DNA of 64,000 nucleotides from the NCBI RefSeq assembly GCF_949628215.1, contig NC_134277.1:125785963-125849962 (forward strand). The letters are read 5' to 3'. The number at the start of each line of letters is the position of its first letter. The stretch's first letter is position 1. This stretch comes from Phalacrocorax aristotelis. Taxonomy: Eukaryota; Chordata; Aves; Suliformes; Phalacrocoracidae. Positions 14,860-25,705 of this stretch are shown piece by piece. The position numbers and the translations under genes were made by a program. The notes under the pieces are model-generated. The model was not told the origin of the DNA. It was given only the letters and a program-made list of their open reading frames with translations, and made no database searches.

Positions 14860-15461
14860 TTGGGTTCACACTTTTCTCTAAACACACACCGATGGGGAAG
14901 GGAAAAGCTTCTGGGCCACTCGGAGGGGGAGAGCAGGCAAATTCGTTTCTTTATTACGAAAAAAAAAACTTTTGTCCAAAAAACGACGGGAAAGGGGGGT
15001 CGAGTGCCCCAAAGTCCCTCTGGATCCCCCCAAAGACGCAGCCGCCAGGTCCGGGGGACACCCCACGGGTAGCCGGGTCCACGGGGGAAATTTCTGTGCG
15101 AAATTCGGCCGGTTTGAAGCGGGGGGCGAATTTATATTAATTTTTTCCCTCATTTTTCGGCACCGCGGTCTCTAATGTCTTCCGCTCCCTCTCGCCGCTC
15201 TCGCCGCTGTCACTGCATTCACAGCACAGGCTCCGGAGAGGCGAGGAGGGGAGGGGGCGGCCGCGCAGCTCCTGCTCCGGCCCCGGCCCCGGCTCCTGCC
15301 CCTGCCCCGCCGCGGCCCCGGCCCCGGCCCGCCGCGGGGGTCGGCGGCGGGCACCCCGCGCCCTCCTGCCGTCCCCCGGGCAGACCGCTGCCTCGCCCGC
15401 TCGCTCCGCGAACCAACATAGCGCCGCGGGGAGGGAGGGAGGGGAGGAGTGGAGGAAACTC
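14860..15461 (-). other. PLAG1: Candidate 5' untranslated exon of PLAG1 (alternative or second exon)
   Basis: On the minus strand a consensus donor GTAAGT starts at 14859, so an exon would end at 14860. A plausible acceptor lies upstream, with a CT-rich tract ending in CAG just before 15461; if used, this is an internal exon of about 600 bases. Alternatively transcription starts inside the CpG island and this is an alternative first exon with an unknown left edge. No long frame starts here that looks like protein, which fits a 5' untranslated region. The donor is seen in the sequence; the exon boundaries and the PLAG1 label are inferred. Confidence 0.4.
15281..15308 (-). other. Potential G-quadruplex on the PLAG1 sense strand
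   Basis: Four runs of exactly four C on the plus strand (four G runs on the minus strand) are spaced by 2, 8 and 2 bases. A further CCCCGG-type cluster follows at 15312-15331. The tract lies inside the CpG island and, depending on exon choice, in a PLAG1 5' exon or intron. The sequence pattern is visible; folding is inferred. Confidence 0.5.
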
Positions 15462-15783
15462 CTGAGAGAGAGGGTTTTTTTTTTTTTTCTCTCTCTGAAA
15501 AATCATCTCTTTCTCCCCGCGAGGGAGGGGAAGGGGGGGCACCGCTCGCCTCGCCTCCCCTCCCCTGCTTTTCCCCTCCGGGGGGGGTCCGACGCGAGGC
15601 GGCGGGGGGCTGCGGGAGATGGGGGAGAGGGATGGAAGGGAGGGATGGTTAACACAAACTTTTCCTCACTGCTCCTCTCTTCTCTCCCCCCTCCTCCTCC
15701 TCCTCCCCCTTCATAATTTAAATAACCCTGATATTTCCCTGCTAAACCCCGGCGCCTGCCCCCCAAACCCGCAGCAGACTCAC

Positions 15784-15930
15784 CGCGGGAGCCTCAGCAT
15801 CCCCTCTGCGCCCCGTTTCCACCCTTTACAGTGTTCTCCGATTTTTCTGTAATTTTTTCCCCATATTTCGGGCTGGACGCGGCGGGCCTGGAAATTGTTT
15901 GCTTTCCCGTCTTTCCAGCAGCCATTGTAG
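15784..15930 (-). other. PLAG1: Probable first (untranslated) exon of PLAG1
   Basis: A very good donor, GCG followed by GTGAGT, sits on the minus strand with GT at 15783-15782, so the exon ends at 15784. The sequence just upstream is less GC-rich than the rest of the island and contains a short frame from 15925 to 15794. The right edge is a guess: transcription would start near or above 15930, about 340 bases from the CHCHD7 start. PLAG1 in mammals begins with untranslated exons, which fits. Assignment to PLAG1 is by synteny and strand. Confidence 0.5.
15794..15925 (-). other. Upstream ORF (43 codons) in the probable PLAG1 first exon
   Basis: The ATG at 15925-15923 has A at -3 and G at +4, a strong initiation context. 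The frame runs 43 codons to a TGA at 15796-15794, ten bases before the splice donor, so it lies wholly within the exon. The peptide begins MAAGKTGK and is Lys- and Ser-rich, with no family I recognise. It would lower translation of the main frame downstream if the transcript starts upstream of 15925. Confidence 0.4.
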
Positions 15931-16233
15931 TGTATGCGCTGCGGTGCAGCCCAGCCTGCCGCACACGCCGCGCCCACACCGCCCGCCGCCCACACGCACC
16001 GCGGGTTGGACGCCTCCCCCCGTCAGTCAGGGCCGCGGCCGCGCCCCGCCGCCGGCGCCTGCGGCCCGCGCCGCCCGCCCCGTTGGTGGAAGGAGGCGCC
16101 GCTCAAAGCCGGGGCGGGCCCGCCGCCGCCGCCATTGGCGGCCGGGCCGTGTCACTCAGCGCCGCCGGGGCGTGGGCGGCGGCGGCGCTGGGCCGGGGGG
16201 AGCCGCGAGGCCGGGAGCGGGGTAGGCTGCGCC

Positions 16234-16267
16234 CGTACTTAAGCGGGCTGCCCGAGCCGCTGACGTC
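16234..16267 (+). promoter_or_regulatory. CHCHD7 core promoter: TACTTAAG box and CRE-like TGACGTC
   Basis: A TATA-like TACTTAAG near 16236 lies about 30 bases before the likely start, and TGACGTC (16261-16267) matches the core of the cAMP-response element. An ATTGG box follows at 16273. These are seen in the sequence; the start site itself is inferred. Confidence 0.4.
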
Positions 16268-16335
16268 TTTCGAATTGGAGACGGGCTGCCCCCTCCCGCC
16301 CCGGGCTCCCGCGGACACGGCCGCCGGGGACGGAG
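16268..16335 (+). other. CHCHD7: CHCHD7 untranslated exon 1
   Basis: A plus-strand donor GAG followed by GTGAGT puts the exon end at 16335. The next acceptor that leads into CHCHD7 coding sequence is at 19261. The 5' edge is inferred from the promoter motifs. The sequence between the inferred start and the donor holds no ATG. Confidence 0.55.
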
Positions 16336-19261
16336 GTGAGTGCCGCCGCTACCGCCGGCGACCCGCGCTGCCCGCCCGTCCGTACCTCCGCCTGCCCGCC
16401 GCGCCGGCGGCCGGGCGCCACTTCCCCTTCCTTCTCCGTCGCCGGAGGGAAAGCAAGGCTCACTCGTCTTTCGCCGCCCGCGGGCTGGGGGAGCCCTGCC
16501 TGGCCGGGAGACGGCGCGGGGGGCCCGGCGGCTGCGGCGGAGCTGCGGCGCGGCGGGGCCCGGGCACCGCTCTCTGGCGGCAGGTGGTGCTGAGGGAAGG
16601 CTGCGCGCGCGCGCCGGCCGGCGGCCGTTGGGCACCGGTGGCGGCCGTTGGGGTGGGGACCGCAGCCCGCGCGAGGTGGAGAGGAGAGGAGAGGAGAAGG
16701 GGACGCCGGGTTCCTCCGGTTCCCCCCCCGCCGCTGCTGGTGGGAGGAGGCAGGGGCTGGGTGGTGGGTGCCGGCGTTCCCCCGGCCGCCCCCCGCCCCG
16801 CCGCGGCGGCCTGCCCGCCCCCTCCGCACCTGGCTTGACCCCCAGCCCCTTCTGGGGGCTGAGGCGGGCGAAGCGGCCCCGGGCGTCCGGACCTGCCGGC
16901 TGCCTCCCTCCCCCCCGCCACTTGTCCTGCCGTAATAGCGATAAAAACAGTGAGATTTTTATACGGCCTTCGCTTCAGGGTTGAAGGTTTAATAAGTTGG
17001 TCTGTATTGTAGCGTAAGTGCAATGTTGTACGTATGCATGCATTTTAAAAAAGCCAAGTGCTTTTCGGTGGGTGGGAGCCCACGAAAAAATATCCTGATG
17101 GTTTATGAACTGAAAAAGCCCTAGGGTTAAAGAGTGCTAGCAACAAACATATTTCTCTGTGGTGCAGTTTACAACTGTTAATGTGTTAAAGCATAGTTAA
17201 GAACCGTGGAATAGACAAACCTTTGGTTGTGGTCGGGCTCAGACCTGTAATCTGAAAGCAGGAAGGGAAGCCTGTGTGAGTGCAAAAACGGGGTGGGGGG
17301 AAGATCTCTTCCTGCTCGACTGCTCATTCAATCATGCAGCAGCATTTCGGCGTGACCTGCCTGCCCTTCCAGCTGATAACGTTTCAACTCCTGTAGTACT
17401 TCGGAGAGGAGCAGGCGCTGGAGTTGTCAGACCTTTTTGGTAGTACTAAGTATACTTAAGCGTTTGCCTACTCTGAACTAAGCAGCTTCATGAGAGCCTG
17501 AACTGCTTCTTCATTAAACAGGTATTTAATGTATTGTGTGCGTTGTTCCTTAAACTGGGCATGGCTGCAGACTCTGGTAGTGTAATCAAACTGAAAATGC
17601 TCATTGCAGTTTGTATAATGAGCACAGATCATGATCCATCCTATAACTCATGAATACTCTTTCAGAGAGTAAGGCTAAAGTCAATCTAATACTGCACACC
17701 TTGAGGCATGTCTGCTTCGGTGGCACTTGCACCTCTAATATTGATGAAACAGAGTTGTCACACAGGCACAAGAAAACCTCTAAAAATGTTATGCCTGACT
17801 TAAATGAGGCATTGTGATGTGCTATTTTTGTTTTCTTCTACTTCTTCACACACACACACACACACCCCCGAAGTCTGGGTGATGCTGTTGTTTTACATGC
17901 TTATGTTTCCATTTGGGTTCTAAGTGCCTGATCAAAAAATCCTCCTGCACCCACAAAAAAAGCAAACATTTGCCTAGCTTGTACAGTTAACTTAAACACT
18001 GGATAGTTCTCAAAGGAAAGTGGAAGGGTTTCCTGATGCTTTTCTTTAAAAGGCCTATTTGCAGAAAATGATCATGTGGAATGCAAAAAATACTCTAAGC
18101 ACCAGGAGAGTATACTTACGCAGGATGTAAAATCTAAGGCTTATTCACCTGATATAGCTTACTCTTATGCAAAGAAGAACCTTCATCTAAAACATTGTTT
18201 TCTGTCAGTGAGCTACTAAGAGCAGATTTTTGTTTGCTGATATCAAGCAAAACTGGCTTTTTACTGCAGACTTGCACTTATTGATCTCTTAACATGAACT
18301 GAAACAGGTTTAAGTTTAGAATTAGCGGCAATGTCTTTTGGGGGGGGGAAAAACCCAAACCCAACAACCACCAAGAAGATCAAGCATGGATGTTCTTCCA
18401 CAGTTTCCTTAATCAGCGGTACTTAAATTTGCCGCAAAGAGCGCTGTCTTCCTCAGTCCTGTGTTTCTGTTCGCATTGGCTCAGTCATCTGGTCAACATT
18501 AATTTATTTTTGGTTAGGTTTAGTATTTGGAACAAATACCTGCATGGCTGTATGTGTGCCAGAGGCAATGTATGGGAAGTAGTGAAGAGAATCAGGGTCT
18601 GCTGTTCATCTTGACATCATCATCTTGGATCAGCGAAGGTTCTTGGTGGTGAGCTCTGTGTCTCTCAAGCTTACAGTTCCTAGTGTCAGTGTCAAACTAT
18701 AAACTGGTGGAAAATGTGGTTCAAGCTGTCATGCACAGGGTAAGTGGATCTGGTCCTTCTTGCAGTGAAACCATTTCTTTTTCTTTTAAGTATCTGATAC
18801 AGCAACACAGGAGATGGTTGGGCACTGGTTACACCTGGGAAAGCTCAGTGACAATACAGATTCAATCCAGCTAAGGAGTAGGCACAAATCTGGAAAAGCT
18901 TACTTGCACATTACTCCCCCGTACTATTAATTGAAGTGTCTACAGTGTGTTGGCTGTGAACAGCTTCTGTGGAGCTGTTTCTCCTAGACAGTTACTTCCT
19001 CAATGATATGGCAGGTTGGTATGAGAGCCACCACAGCAGCTTCATCCTCTGCAGGAATTTGTCAGGGAGTAAGCAGTCTTGGCGACAGGCTAATCGTGCC
19101 CGAGTTGTAGTGCTGTTAGTGCTTTTTGTGGTGATGCTTTTGTTTTAAAGACAACCAAACTCTGTGTGTTACTGGAAGGCCTTTATTCATGCTGCAGTTC
19201 AGACTTAATTCTGAGATGCTATTAAAAGTAGATACTTAACCTGTTTCTTTTCTGTTTCTAG
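16336..19261 (+). other. CHCHD7: CHCHD7 intron 1
   Basis: This runs from the GTGAGT donor at 16336 to the TTTCTAG acceptor at 19261. The first 600 bases are still CpG-island sequence; the rest is ordinary AT-rich intron with a CA microsatellite. A possible extra 5' exon at 18681-18739 (preceded by TTCCTAG, followed by GTAAGT) is visible but unsupported otherwise. Confidence 0.7.
17847..17865. repeat. (CA)n microsatellite
   Basis: Nine CA units followed by CCCCC in CHCHD7 intron 1. Confidence 0.85.
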
Positions 19262-19268
19262 CCACGGT

Positions 19269-19325
19269 ATGAGTGTCTGTCTACAATGTCCAGGCATGCC
19301 CAGCAGCTTAGAGACCATGATATAA
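19269..19325 (+). other. Overlapping upstream ORF in CHCHD7
   Basis: Seven bases inside the exon there is an ATG at 19269-19271, 17 bases before the CHCHD7 start and in another frame. It runs 18 codons to a TAA at 19323-19325, overlapping the first 13 codons of the main frame. Its context is moderate (G at -3), the main start has A at -3. Leaky scanning would be needed to reach the main start on any transcript using this exon. Confidence 0.6.
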
Positions 19326-19339
19326 ATCCATGTGTAGCG
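19286..19339 (+). CDS. CHCHD7: CHCHD7 coding exon 1
   Basis: Codons 1-18, from the ATG to VA before the GTAAGA donor. The exon itself begins at 19262 after TTTCTAG. It holds the first cysteine (C16) in the family motif DINPC. Confidence 0.93.
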
Positions 19340-20927
19340 GTAAGATGATAAAATTGGGGTTTCTGTTTGTATGTTTCAATGTTAAATAATGTGATTTCTA
19401 GAGGATTTTTGTATGCATAGCACTCTTGCGTTGGTATTCGCATAAAAAAAAATTCTTAAAGTCTGAAGATGGAAAAAGCTGAAAATCATCTGTTATAGTA
19501 ACTATGAAATAACAACCAGGAGTTCCACATAAATAGGAGTAATAGAACTGATAGCAATCTTTTCAATTTTCTGTCCTTAAAACCAGAGCCTGAAAACCTG
19601 GTTAGACAAGCTTGGTTGACTTTTAAGTGTCTTTGTGGGTTATACCAAGCACCTCTGTAAACAACTATTCTGTGGACTCTATCCTCACTATTCAAAGAGT
19701 ACTAATGTCTGTTATCTCTAAATGAAGCCATTGCTTGGAATTACTAATTATCCTTTGTGGTAGATGCTCCTCTACTCTCTTTGATAGTATTCTTTTGTCT
19801 GAGAAGCTGGCTCCTCTCTTCATAGATATTCTGAGACTTACTAGAATTTCTAGACACTGAGTACAGTAACTTCCCTCAGCTCTGAAGTATGTTTTCCCTA
19901 TTAAAGGAAACAGATGCCTCTAGAAGATGTATGGATGACAACAACTATAACAAGGATATGTGTACTACTTATTTTTTGAAGTACAAAAGCTGCAGAAAAT
20001 TCTGGGTAAGTGCAGTAAATGTTTCTAAATTTTACTCCATGCTTTGCATTAAGTACACTATTTCTGACATGCTGCTTTCTGAACTCGTCAGACCTAGTAC
20101 TGACTGCTACTGTTTTTACGGTGACTTACAGGCCTAGGTAGTCACAGTATGTGTTGCTGGAAGACTTAAGCAGATGCATATCAAACTACTTCACTTGGCT
20201 CCCCTAAGTTTACCCTCTTAGATTGTGAGTCAGTGTTCTTGTGGTACCTGATATGTTTCCCTCTGAATTTGAGCCAGATATTTCTAGTAATAAGTTCTGG
20301 TTTAAATGGATATAATGAAAAAATTCTGAGGTAAGATGAGTTCATCTGGTTTCCCATTGGTTTGGGTCATGTTTACTTCAACCTAAGATGAAGCTTTAAG
20401 AAGAGTTCATTCTTATTTGGTGGAGTCTTTTTTGTGTCTCTTGCAGTAGAACAGGGTCATGAGGAACTATATGCAGTTAAACTGTGTTCTACTATTTTCC
20501 TCCCTTATGCCATAGTAGTAAAGAGTCTTTTAGCTTAGCCTATAAATAATTGTGCAAACTACAAAAAACTACAGACAATTGCATGTTAGTCTTACATTTT
20601 GAAATAGGAATACTGTAATTCCACTGTCTTTGGAAGCAGCAAGGTAAACTGTCAGATATCTTTGATTAAATACTAGTACGTTTAGTTATCAACTAATTGG
20701 ACTTGGAGCATCCAGCTCTTGATATATCGAGAGTACTTCTGTTAAAGAATCTGATTCATATGGAGCCCAGAGGCAGAGGCTTCTGAGAAATCTCTATTCT
20801 CATGGTCACTTTCTTCTATTTTCAGCATGACATCATGATGCAAAGGAGAAGAAATGGTGTGAAACCGGAGATGCCCTCAGCAGAAGAGAGAAAGAAAATG
20901 TTGGAATCAATGGGGAAGCCCTACTGA
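19286..20927 (+). CDS. CHCHD7: CHCHD7, twin CX9C mitochondrial protein (three coding exons)
   Basis: The coding exons are 19286-19339, 19907-20005 and 20826-20927, all with AG/GT borders and all joining in phase 0, giving 84 residues plus stop (human about 85). The protein starts [16 protein letters not shown]. Its cysteines are C16, C26, C37 and C47, so it has two CX9C motifs, as expected for a coiled-coil-helix-coiled-coil-helix domain folded by two disulphides. CHCHD7 (yeast Cox23 family) is imported into the intermembrane space by the MIA40 disulphide relay and is linked to cytochrome oxidase assembly. The tail after C47 is basic ([10 protein letters not shown]) and ends KPY. The shared promoter with PLAG1 predicts broad expression. 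I am confident of the identity from the residue pattern, exon phases and neighbours. The 5' untranslated exon is in the CpG island. Confidence 0.95.
19907..20005 (+). CDS. CHCHD7: CHCHD7 coding exon 2
   Basis: Codons 19-51, from ETDASRRC to SCRKFW, between an ATTAAAG acceptor and a GTAAGT donor. It carries C26, C37 and C47 and the family motif [12 protein letters not shown]. The acceptor lacks a strong pyrimidine run immediately before the AG, but the join is exact. Confidence 0.94.
20826..20927 (+). CDS. CHCHD7: CHCHD7 coding exon 3 with stop
   Basis: Codons 52-84 and the TGA, after a TTCTATTTTCAG acceptor. It encodes the basic C-terminal tail with QRRRNGVKP and the conserved ending GKPY. 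Confidence 0.94.
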   Translation, partial: HDIMMQRRRNGVKPEMPSAEERKKMLESMGKPY

Positions 20928-21029
20928 CCAGATGCTTGCATTGATTGACGGTTTTTACTGTATATATGAAGATTTACTAGCAGCAAGTTGCCCTTTTATG
21001 AACTGGACTTTACAGTTGTCATATCTTGG

Positions 21030-21035
21030 ATTAAA
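21030..21035 (+). terminator. CHCHD7 polyadenylation signal ATTAAA
   Basis: ATTAAA lies 103 bases after the stop codon, with T- and GT-rich sequence following at 21041-21062. The 3' untranslated region would be about 130 bases. Confidence 0.6.
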
Positions 21036-21059
21036 ATAAGCTTTTAAATTTTGAAATGT

Positions 21060-24000
21060 GTGAGCTTTCTAGGATAGAACTTCTTGGCTTTATTTGTATT
21101 CCCCATCATGGGAACATGGGCTCTCACTGGAAGATACAGGTATCAACAGAGCTTATGTCTAGACACTTTGGAAGTAGAAAGTAACTTGCTGTGAAATGCT
21201 AAATATAAAATTAATGGGACTCACAGAAAGTATGTTTGAAAGGAGGGGGCTGGTGAGTGTTGCAGTGTAGTTGTAAGGATGGAGCAGGTTGAGCGACTGG
21301 TATATGCAGCATGTTTCTTGTGTCCAGCTATTCAGCCTAATATTCTGGATTTATTATGTGCAGTCCTATAACTATTTTCATGTGAGTTGCATTCTGTGTC
21401 CCTTCTTTAAATAAGACTGCTGATGAACTAAAATCCCAAATCCAACAAGCTTGTCATTAGGTCTGCCACTGCGCTCATCAGTGAAGCAGAAGTGTGCAAT
21501 AAATCAGATCTGCAAGCTTTGCTTGTTACAAGGTTAGAGAGGTTGATGAAGATAAAACTGGACTCCCCAGGTCTGAACGGAATAGTATCCTCTGTGGATA
21601 GTAAATAGATACTTTGCTGGCAGGGAGGCAGGAGGACTTGTAGACATGTAAACATATACTCTGAGTGACATGGCAGGTTTAACTATAGTACATCTGTCTA
21701 AGACTCTCTGGACAGCTGAAGCCCTGGGTTTGGAAATGCTTACTCATACAAGACCACAAAGCTCAATTTGAACAGGTACTTTAATCCTAAGTAAGATTGA
21801 TCCCTTAACCAAACTGAACAACTGGTAAGTGTAAATGGGTTGCTGTCTAGTGGAAACACTGTTTTCTTACCTCTAGTACCTTCAGGTGTCCTGACTTAAA
21901 AGCTCACACCCTGTGGTAAAACAGAAAAACCACTGTCATGATCTCAAGTTCCATGTGAAATCCTTTAGGACTTACTGCAATCAAGTTGGCACAACTCTGG
22001 CTGACCTCATGGAGGATGGTGTAGAAGTGTTGTCTCTATTTAGACTGCTTTGGAAAGACTTCATGGCTTCCTGTTTCTCCTTCTGTCTGGCTTGTCTTGT
22101 TTCTTTCCACTGGAGGCCTATTTCTATGCTTAGTGAGATTTTTATGCTGTTTCCACCTTTCCCCTTGTTATTTGACCTGACTAGTAACTAATGGAGGTCT
22201 GCTTTTCCTCCTCCTCTTCTTTTTGCCTGTCCTCCTCATAATCTGAGTTTTGAAATGGATTGATCACACAGTTTCTGTTACTGGAATGAGTGTGTAACTC
22301 TGCCTTTTGAGTATGCAGTTCTCTGAGCATAGCTGTGCAGCTTTCAAGCCATGTCACAAGTTCTCTAGTCACTCCCTGGCAAGGGAAGTAGACTTTTTTC
22401 AATCAAGATCATCAGATTGTTTATTTTAAATCACTTTCTCTGCACTTGAAATTCAAACTCTGCTGATGTTTTCCTTTTTTTTTTTTTTTGTGGAACAGAG
22501 GAGAAACTTTCATTATAGATTCCAAGGCTTTTTCTTGCCCACCACCTCCTTGCCACCTTCTTCCAATACCCTCCTACATACCAGACTTTGCTTCCTCCCC
22601 CATTTGGCACCAATTCTTTTTTACTGACTTGAGTGTTTTGGTCTGTTCTCATTCCAACTTTTTTTTTCTAGTAACTTTGTTCTGTCTCTGACCTAATAAA
22701 GTCCTGCAATGTCTTTCTAATACAGTTCTTCTTGAAGATCTTGTGTTCTCTCTTCTCCCTGTCTTAGAGGAGAACTCCTTGCTTTCATTAGTCAAACTTA
22801 GCCATAATACTTCCTCATTGGCCATGCCTCTATCTGATCTTATTCATCTCCAGGTTTTGGGGGAGCTGATTGTCCCCTTTTCCTTAGGGCTGTGTCTCTT
22901 TGGACTCTCCTGGTTTTGCTGCCTTGCCTGCCTAAGGGCACCTTCTCTCCACTTGGCACAGGTTTGTCATTTGGCACCCCTGCTGTATCTTTGGGCATGT
23001 TCTTTGCTCCTGTGGCTTTGGCTACTGTTCTGGTGCTTGCTGTTTTCCTGTTGCTGTGCTCTTATGTCCTGGGCTCACATTAAAATCTGCTGTATGTTTT
23101 TGTTCTATGTAAGAAAAACTGTATCTCCTCCTGATGTGGTTATGCTGATTCTTCCTTGCCTAAGCTCATGTTCCTTAAAGTCTTTATAATTTATCCTAGG
23201 TTTTCCTTTCAAGTTTTCTTTGAGTGTAGAAATGCCCTTTCTGCTAGGTTAATTGTTGCATTTACAATGTTTTTCCTGCCAGTATTTACTTGGAAAGTTT
23301 CCACTGGTTTTGTTTTCTCTTAAAGGATGATTGACTTATCTTTAGACTTGAATAGATACCCTGTACTGCTCTGCAGAGTGTTTGTAAAGAACTAGTACTA
23401 GACTTCAGAAAGTCAGAAAATATGCATTCCCTGTTTTCAAGTATCAAACAATGCAAGAATTTGGGATCACAGGACAGGCTAAGGCACATGTAATGCAAGG
23501 CAGTAGTCTAATATTAGACTTCCTGATCATCACTGGACACACATGGTAAGCTACCCGTGGGTGTTACAACAAAATTGAGTTTAGTGAAGAACTGAGGGCA
23601 ATTTAAGCAGTGACCTTCTGGATTTAATTCAGGTAATCTGTTGTAGGGAATGCCGTTTATTCCTTTATTTCCATTGCATATGCCTTAGATACTCTTAAAG
23701 AACACAACTTTATGAAAAACGTTGGAAAGCAAGAAGTTTTCTTCCTCATGTCATAATGGCTCTCAAGAGTAATCCATTGGTGAGGTCTGAGTTTTCATTG
23801 TTGTTTTCCCCCTCACTGGAGGTTGCTCTTCTTGCTTTCACTTCTGAAGCTCAAGAGTGGTAAGTTGATAGCTAAAACACAGGCTTTTGTGTTGAATGGT
23901 TGAGGTTTTTCTCTTAATTATTGTAGTGTGATTAACTGTCTTTGGTTGTGAGCCAAAGATAACGGTCTCTTCCTCATACCTGAGAGTTTATATTCCACAC

Positions 24001-25705
24001 TTCACTGAAACGCTGAGGTGAGCTGTAGCCTGCCAGTCTTCCTGGGCAGAAATAAACTGGGCTGAATTCTTAGTTTTGCCAAGGCATGCTTTTGTGTACT
24101 AACCCAGAAAACATAACACAATGGACCAACATAATTAATTCAGAAGCAGGGAAAAGATCTGTGGGGTTTTTGTTAAGTAGGTGTAATTCTTTGTTACCCA
24201 GTGAATCGGGACCAAATCTGGATAGTGGTGTTAATGTTTCATTATTTTTTTGACAGCTGGATGGTGCTGTTGCACAACAGACTGTATGAAAACAGAATCA
24301 CTCCACCCACTACTGGCTCTTTCAAGCTTTTTTTTAAAGCTTCTTCCCACAGAGAGAGCAGAATTCATTCAGGAGAAAGGGAAGATTGGTGCTGTCTCTA
24401 CACTATAAACAGAAGAGGAGAACAAGAGTCTAAATCACTGCTGGAAAACAGGAGGTTTCTGTGCAGCCTGAGAAGCTTTGGAATATGGTCCTTGAAAGAA
24501 GAGTATTTTTCACTGTGGTCATTTGATCACAGCTGAGCACTGAGCAGCAGCTATGGGCTCGCTGCCGGTCCCAGGTAAATGTCCAGTCTCCCATCTGTAC
24601 AGTTTCCCATCTTACCTTTCCCGTTACCCTACAGTGCAGGCCTTTGTTTGGCTCTGGAACTTACCTGCTGCCACAATTGGGATGAATCTGTGATCCTGAA
24701 AGTGTTAGAAGAAAGTAATCTAATTCTAGCATCGTGAAACTTCATTAGGTTAAGAGCTGAAGCTTTGAAAGGCAGGAGGTTGCATGTGCTGCAGCTCTGA
24801 GTCTCTTTCATGGTCTTCCTCTAATAAAACTTTTGTACTTGTGTGAGCAAGGACACATGTGTAGGGGAGGTTTCCGTAGGACTTCTGCAGAACAGATAGG
24901 ATAAATTGAGAATATACAATGTTATTCTGCTGTAATGCCTTTGGAGGCATCTTTAAAGTCGGTCTTCCATAACAGCTATGAAAAAAAGTAATGTGTGAAA
25001 AAAAGCTGGGGGAAAAATGGTACCATATTGCAGGCTTTTATTTTTCTTGCAAGAATTTGAGGCAACTGGAAGAAATAGTTCTGCAAGTATTAAAGTGGTA
25101 AAAAGTAAAACAAGCATACTATTTCAGAATTTTTATTTTTGTTGCAGCCTGTTTGATAGAAAAATGAGGCAAGTACGGCATTTATACTGACTAAATGCAG
25201 TGGGTCTTTAAAATAAAACCGTGTTTTTTACACATATGCATGTAGTAATTAAGACTAATCATATTTTGAACAGGTAATTTCTCTACATGCTTTAGGCTTC
25301 TGTCTTGATGCCTCCTATCTCAAAATCCTTTTCTGAGGGTTTTCAGTTTTAAGGCCTTCAACATATGATCCTCCAATCGCATGATTACTTCCTTTTTGAC
25401 AACTGAGCTGCTAACTGAATGCAGCCAACTTGAAATTCCTTTGCAGCTTGCCTGGATCTCCCTTCAGCATCCGTTTCAGCAAGATCATCCTCTTGTCTTC
25501 CTCACACTGATGCTATATCCTGCCTTGTGGCCACTGTTCTCCTATTTCATTATTTTTTTACATTTTTTTTCCTTGGGTACAATATTGTTTCATACCCTGA
25601 TTCCTATATTACCTTCTCGGTTTTTTCAATTACACTGATTCCCACCCTGTCCTGCAACTTTGTGATCACCATCCATGTCTGAGGTTCACAGTTTGTCTTG
25701 GAGGT
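21060..25705. other. Intergenic DNA between CHCHD7 and SDR16C5 (left part)
   Basis: I find no gene here. From about 21.9 kb the plus strand is strongly pyrimidine-rich, with long hydrophobic frames such as 22743-23189 that follow from T-richness (Leu, Phe, Cys, Ser) and have no start context or domain. Confidence 0.6.

Larger units (their letters stand above)
14990..16930. promoter_or_regulatory. CpG-island bidirectional promoter of PLAG1 and CHCHD7
   Basis: The composition switches from AT-rich to very GC- and CpG-rich for about 1.9 kb and then back. The core around 15930-16300 has a GGGCGGG Sp1-type box near 16112, inverted CCAAT boxes (ATTGG) at 16134 and 16273, and a CRE-like TGACGTC at 16261-16267. 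Minus-strand donors at 15783 and 14859 point left and a plus-strand donor at 16336 points right, which is the signature of divergent genes. In cattle this same PLAG1-CHCHD7 intergenic promoter has been linked to stature. The long GC-rich open frames in both strands here are composition artefacts. Confidence 0.85.

Noticed and set aside
15831-16838. 335-codon plus-strand frame and several overlapping frames on both strands in the CpG island
   Set aside because: Pro/Arg/Ala/Gly-rich translations open in many frames at once, as expected where stop codons are rare in GC-rich DNA. The real splice donors cut through them.
22743-23189. 148-codon hydrophobic plus-strand frame resembling a membrane protein
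   Set aside because: The Leu/Phe/Cys richness follows from the local T/C richness. No conserved spacing, start context or splice sites.
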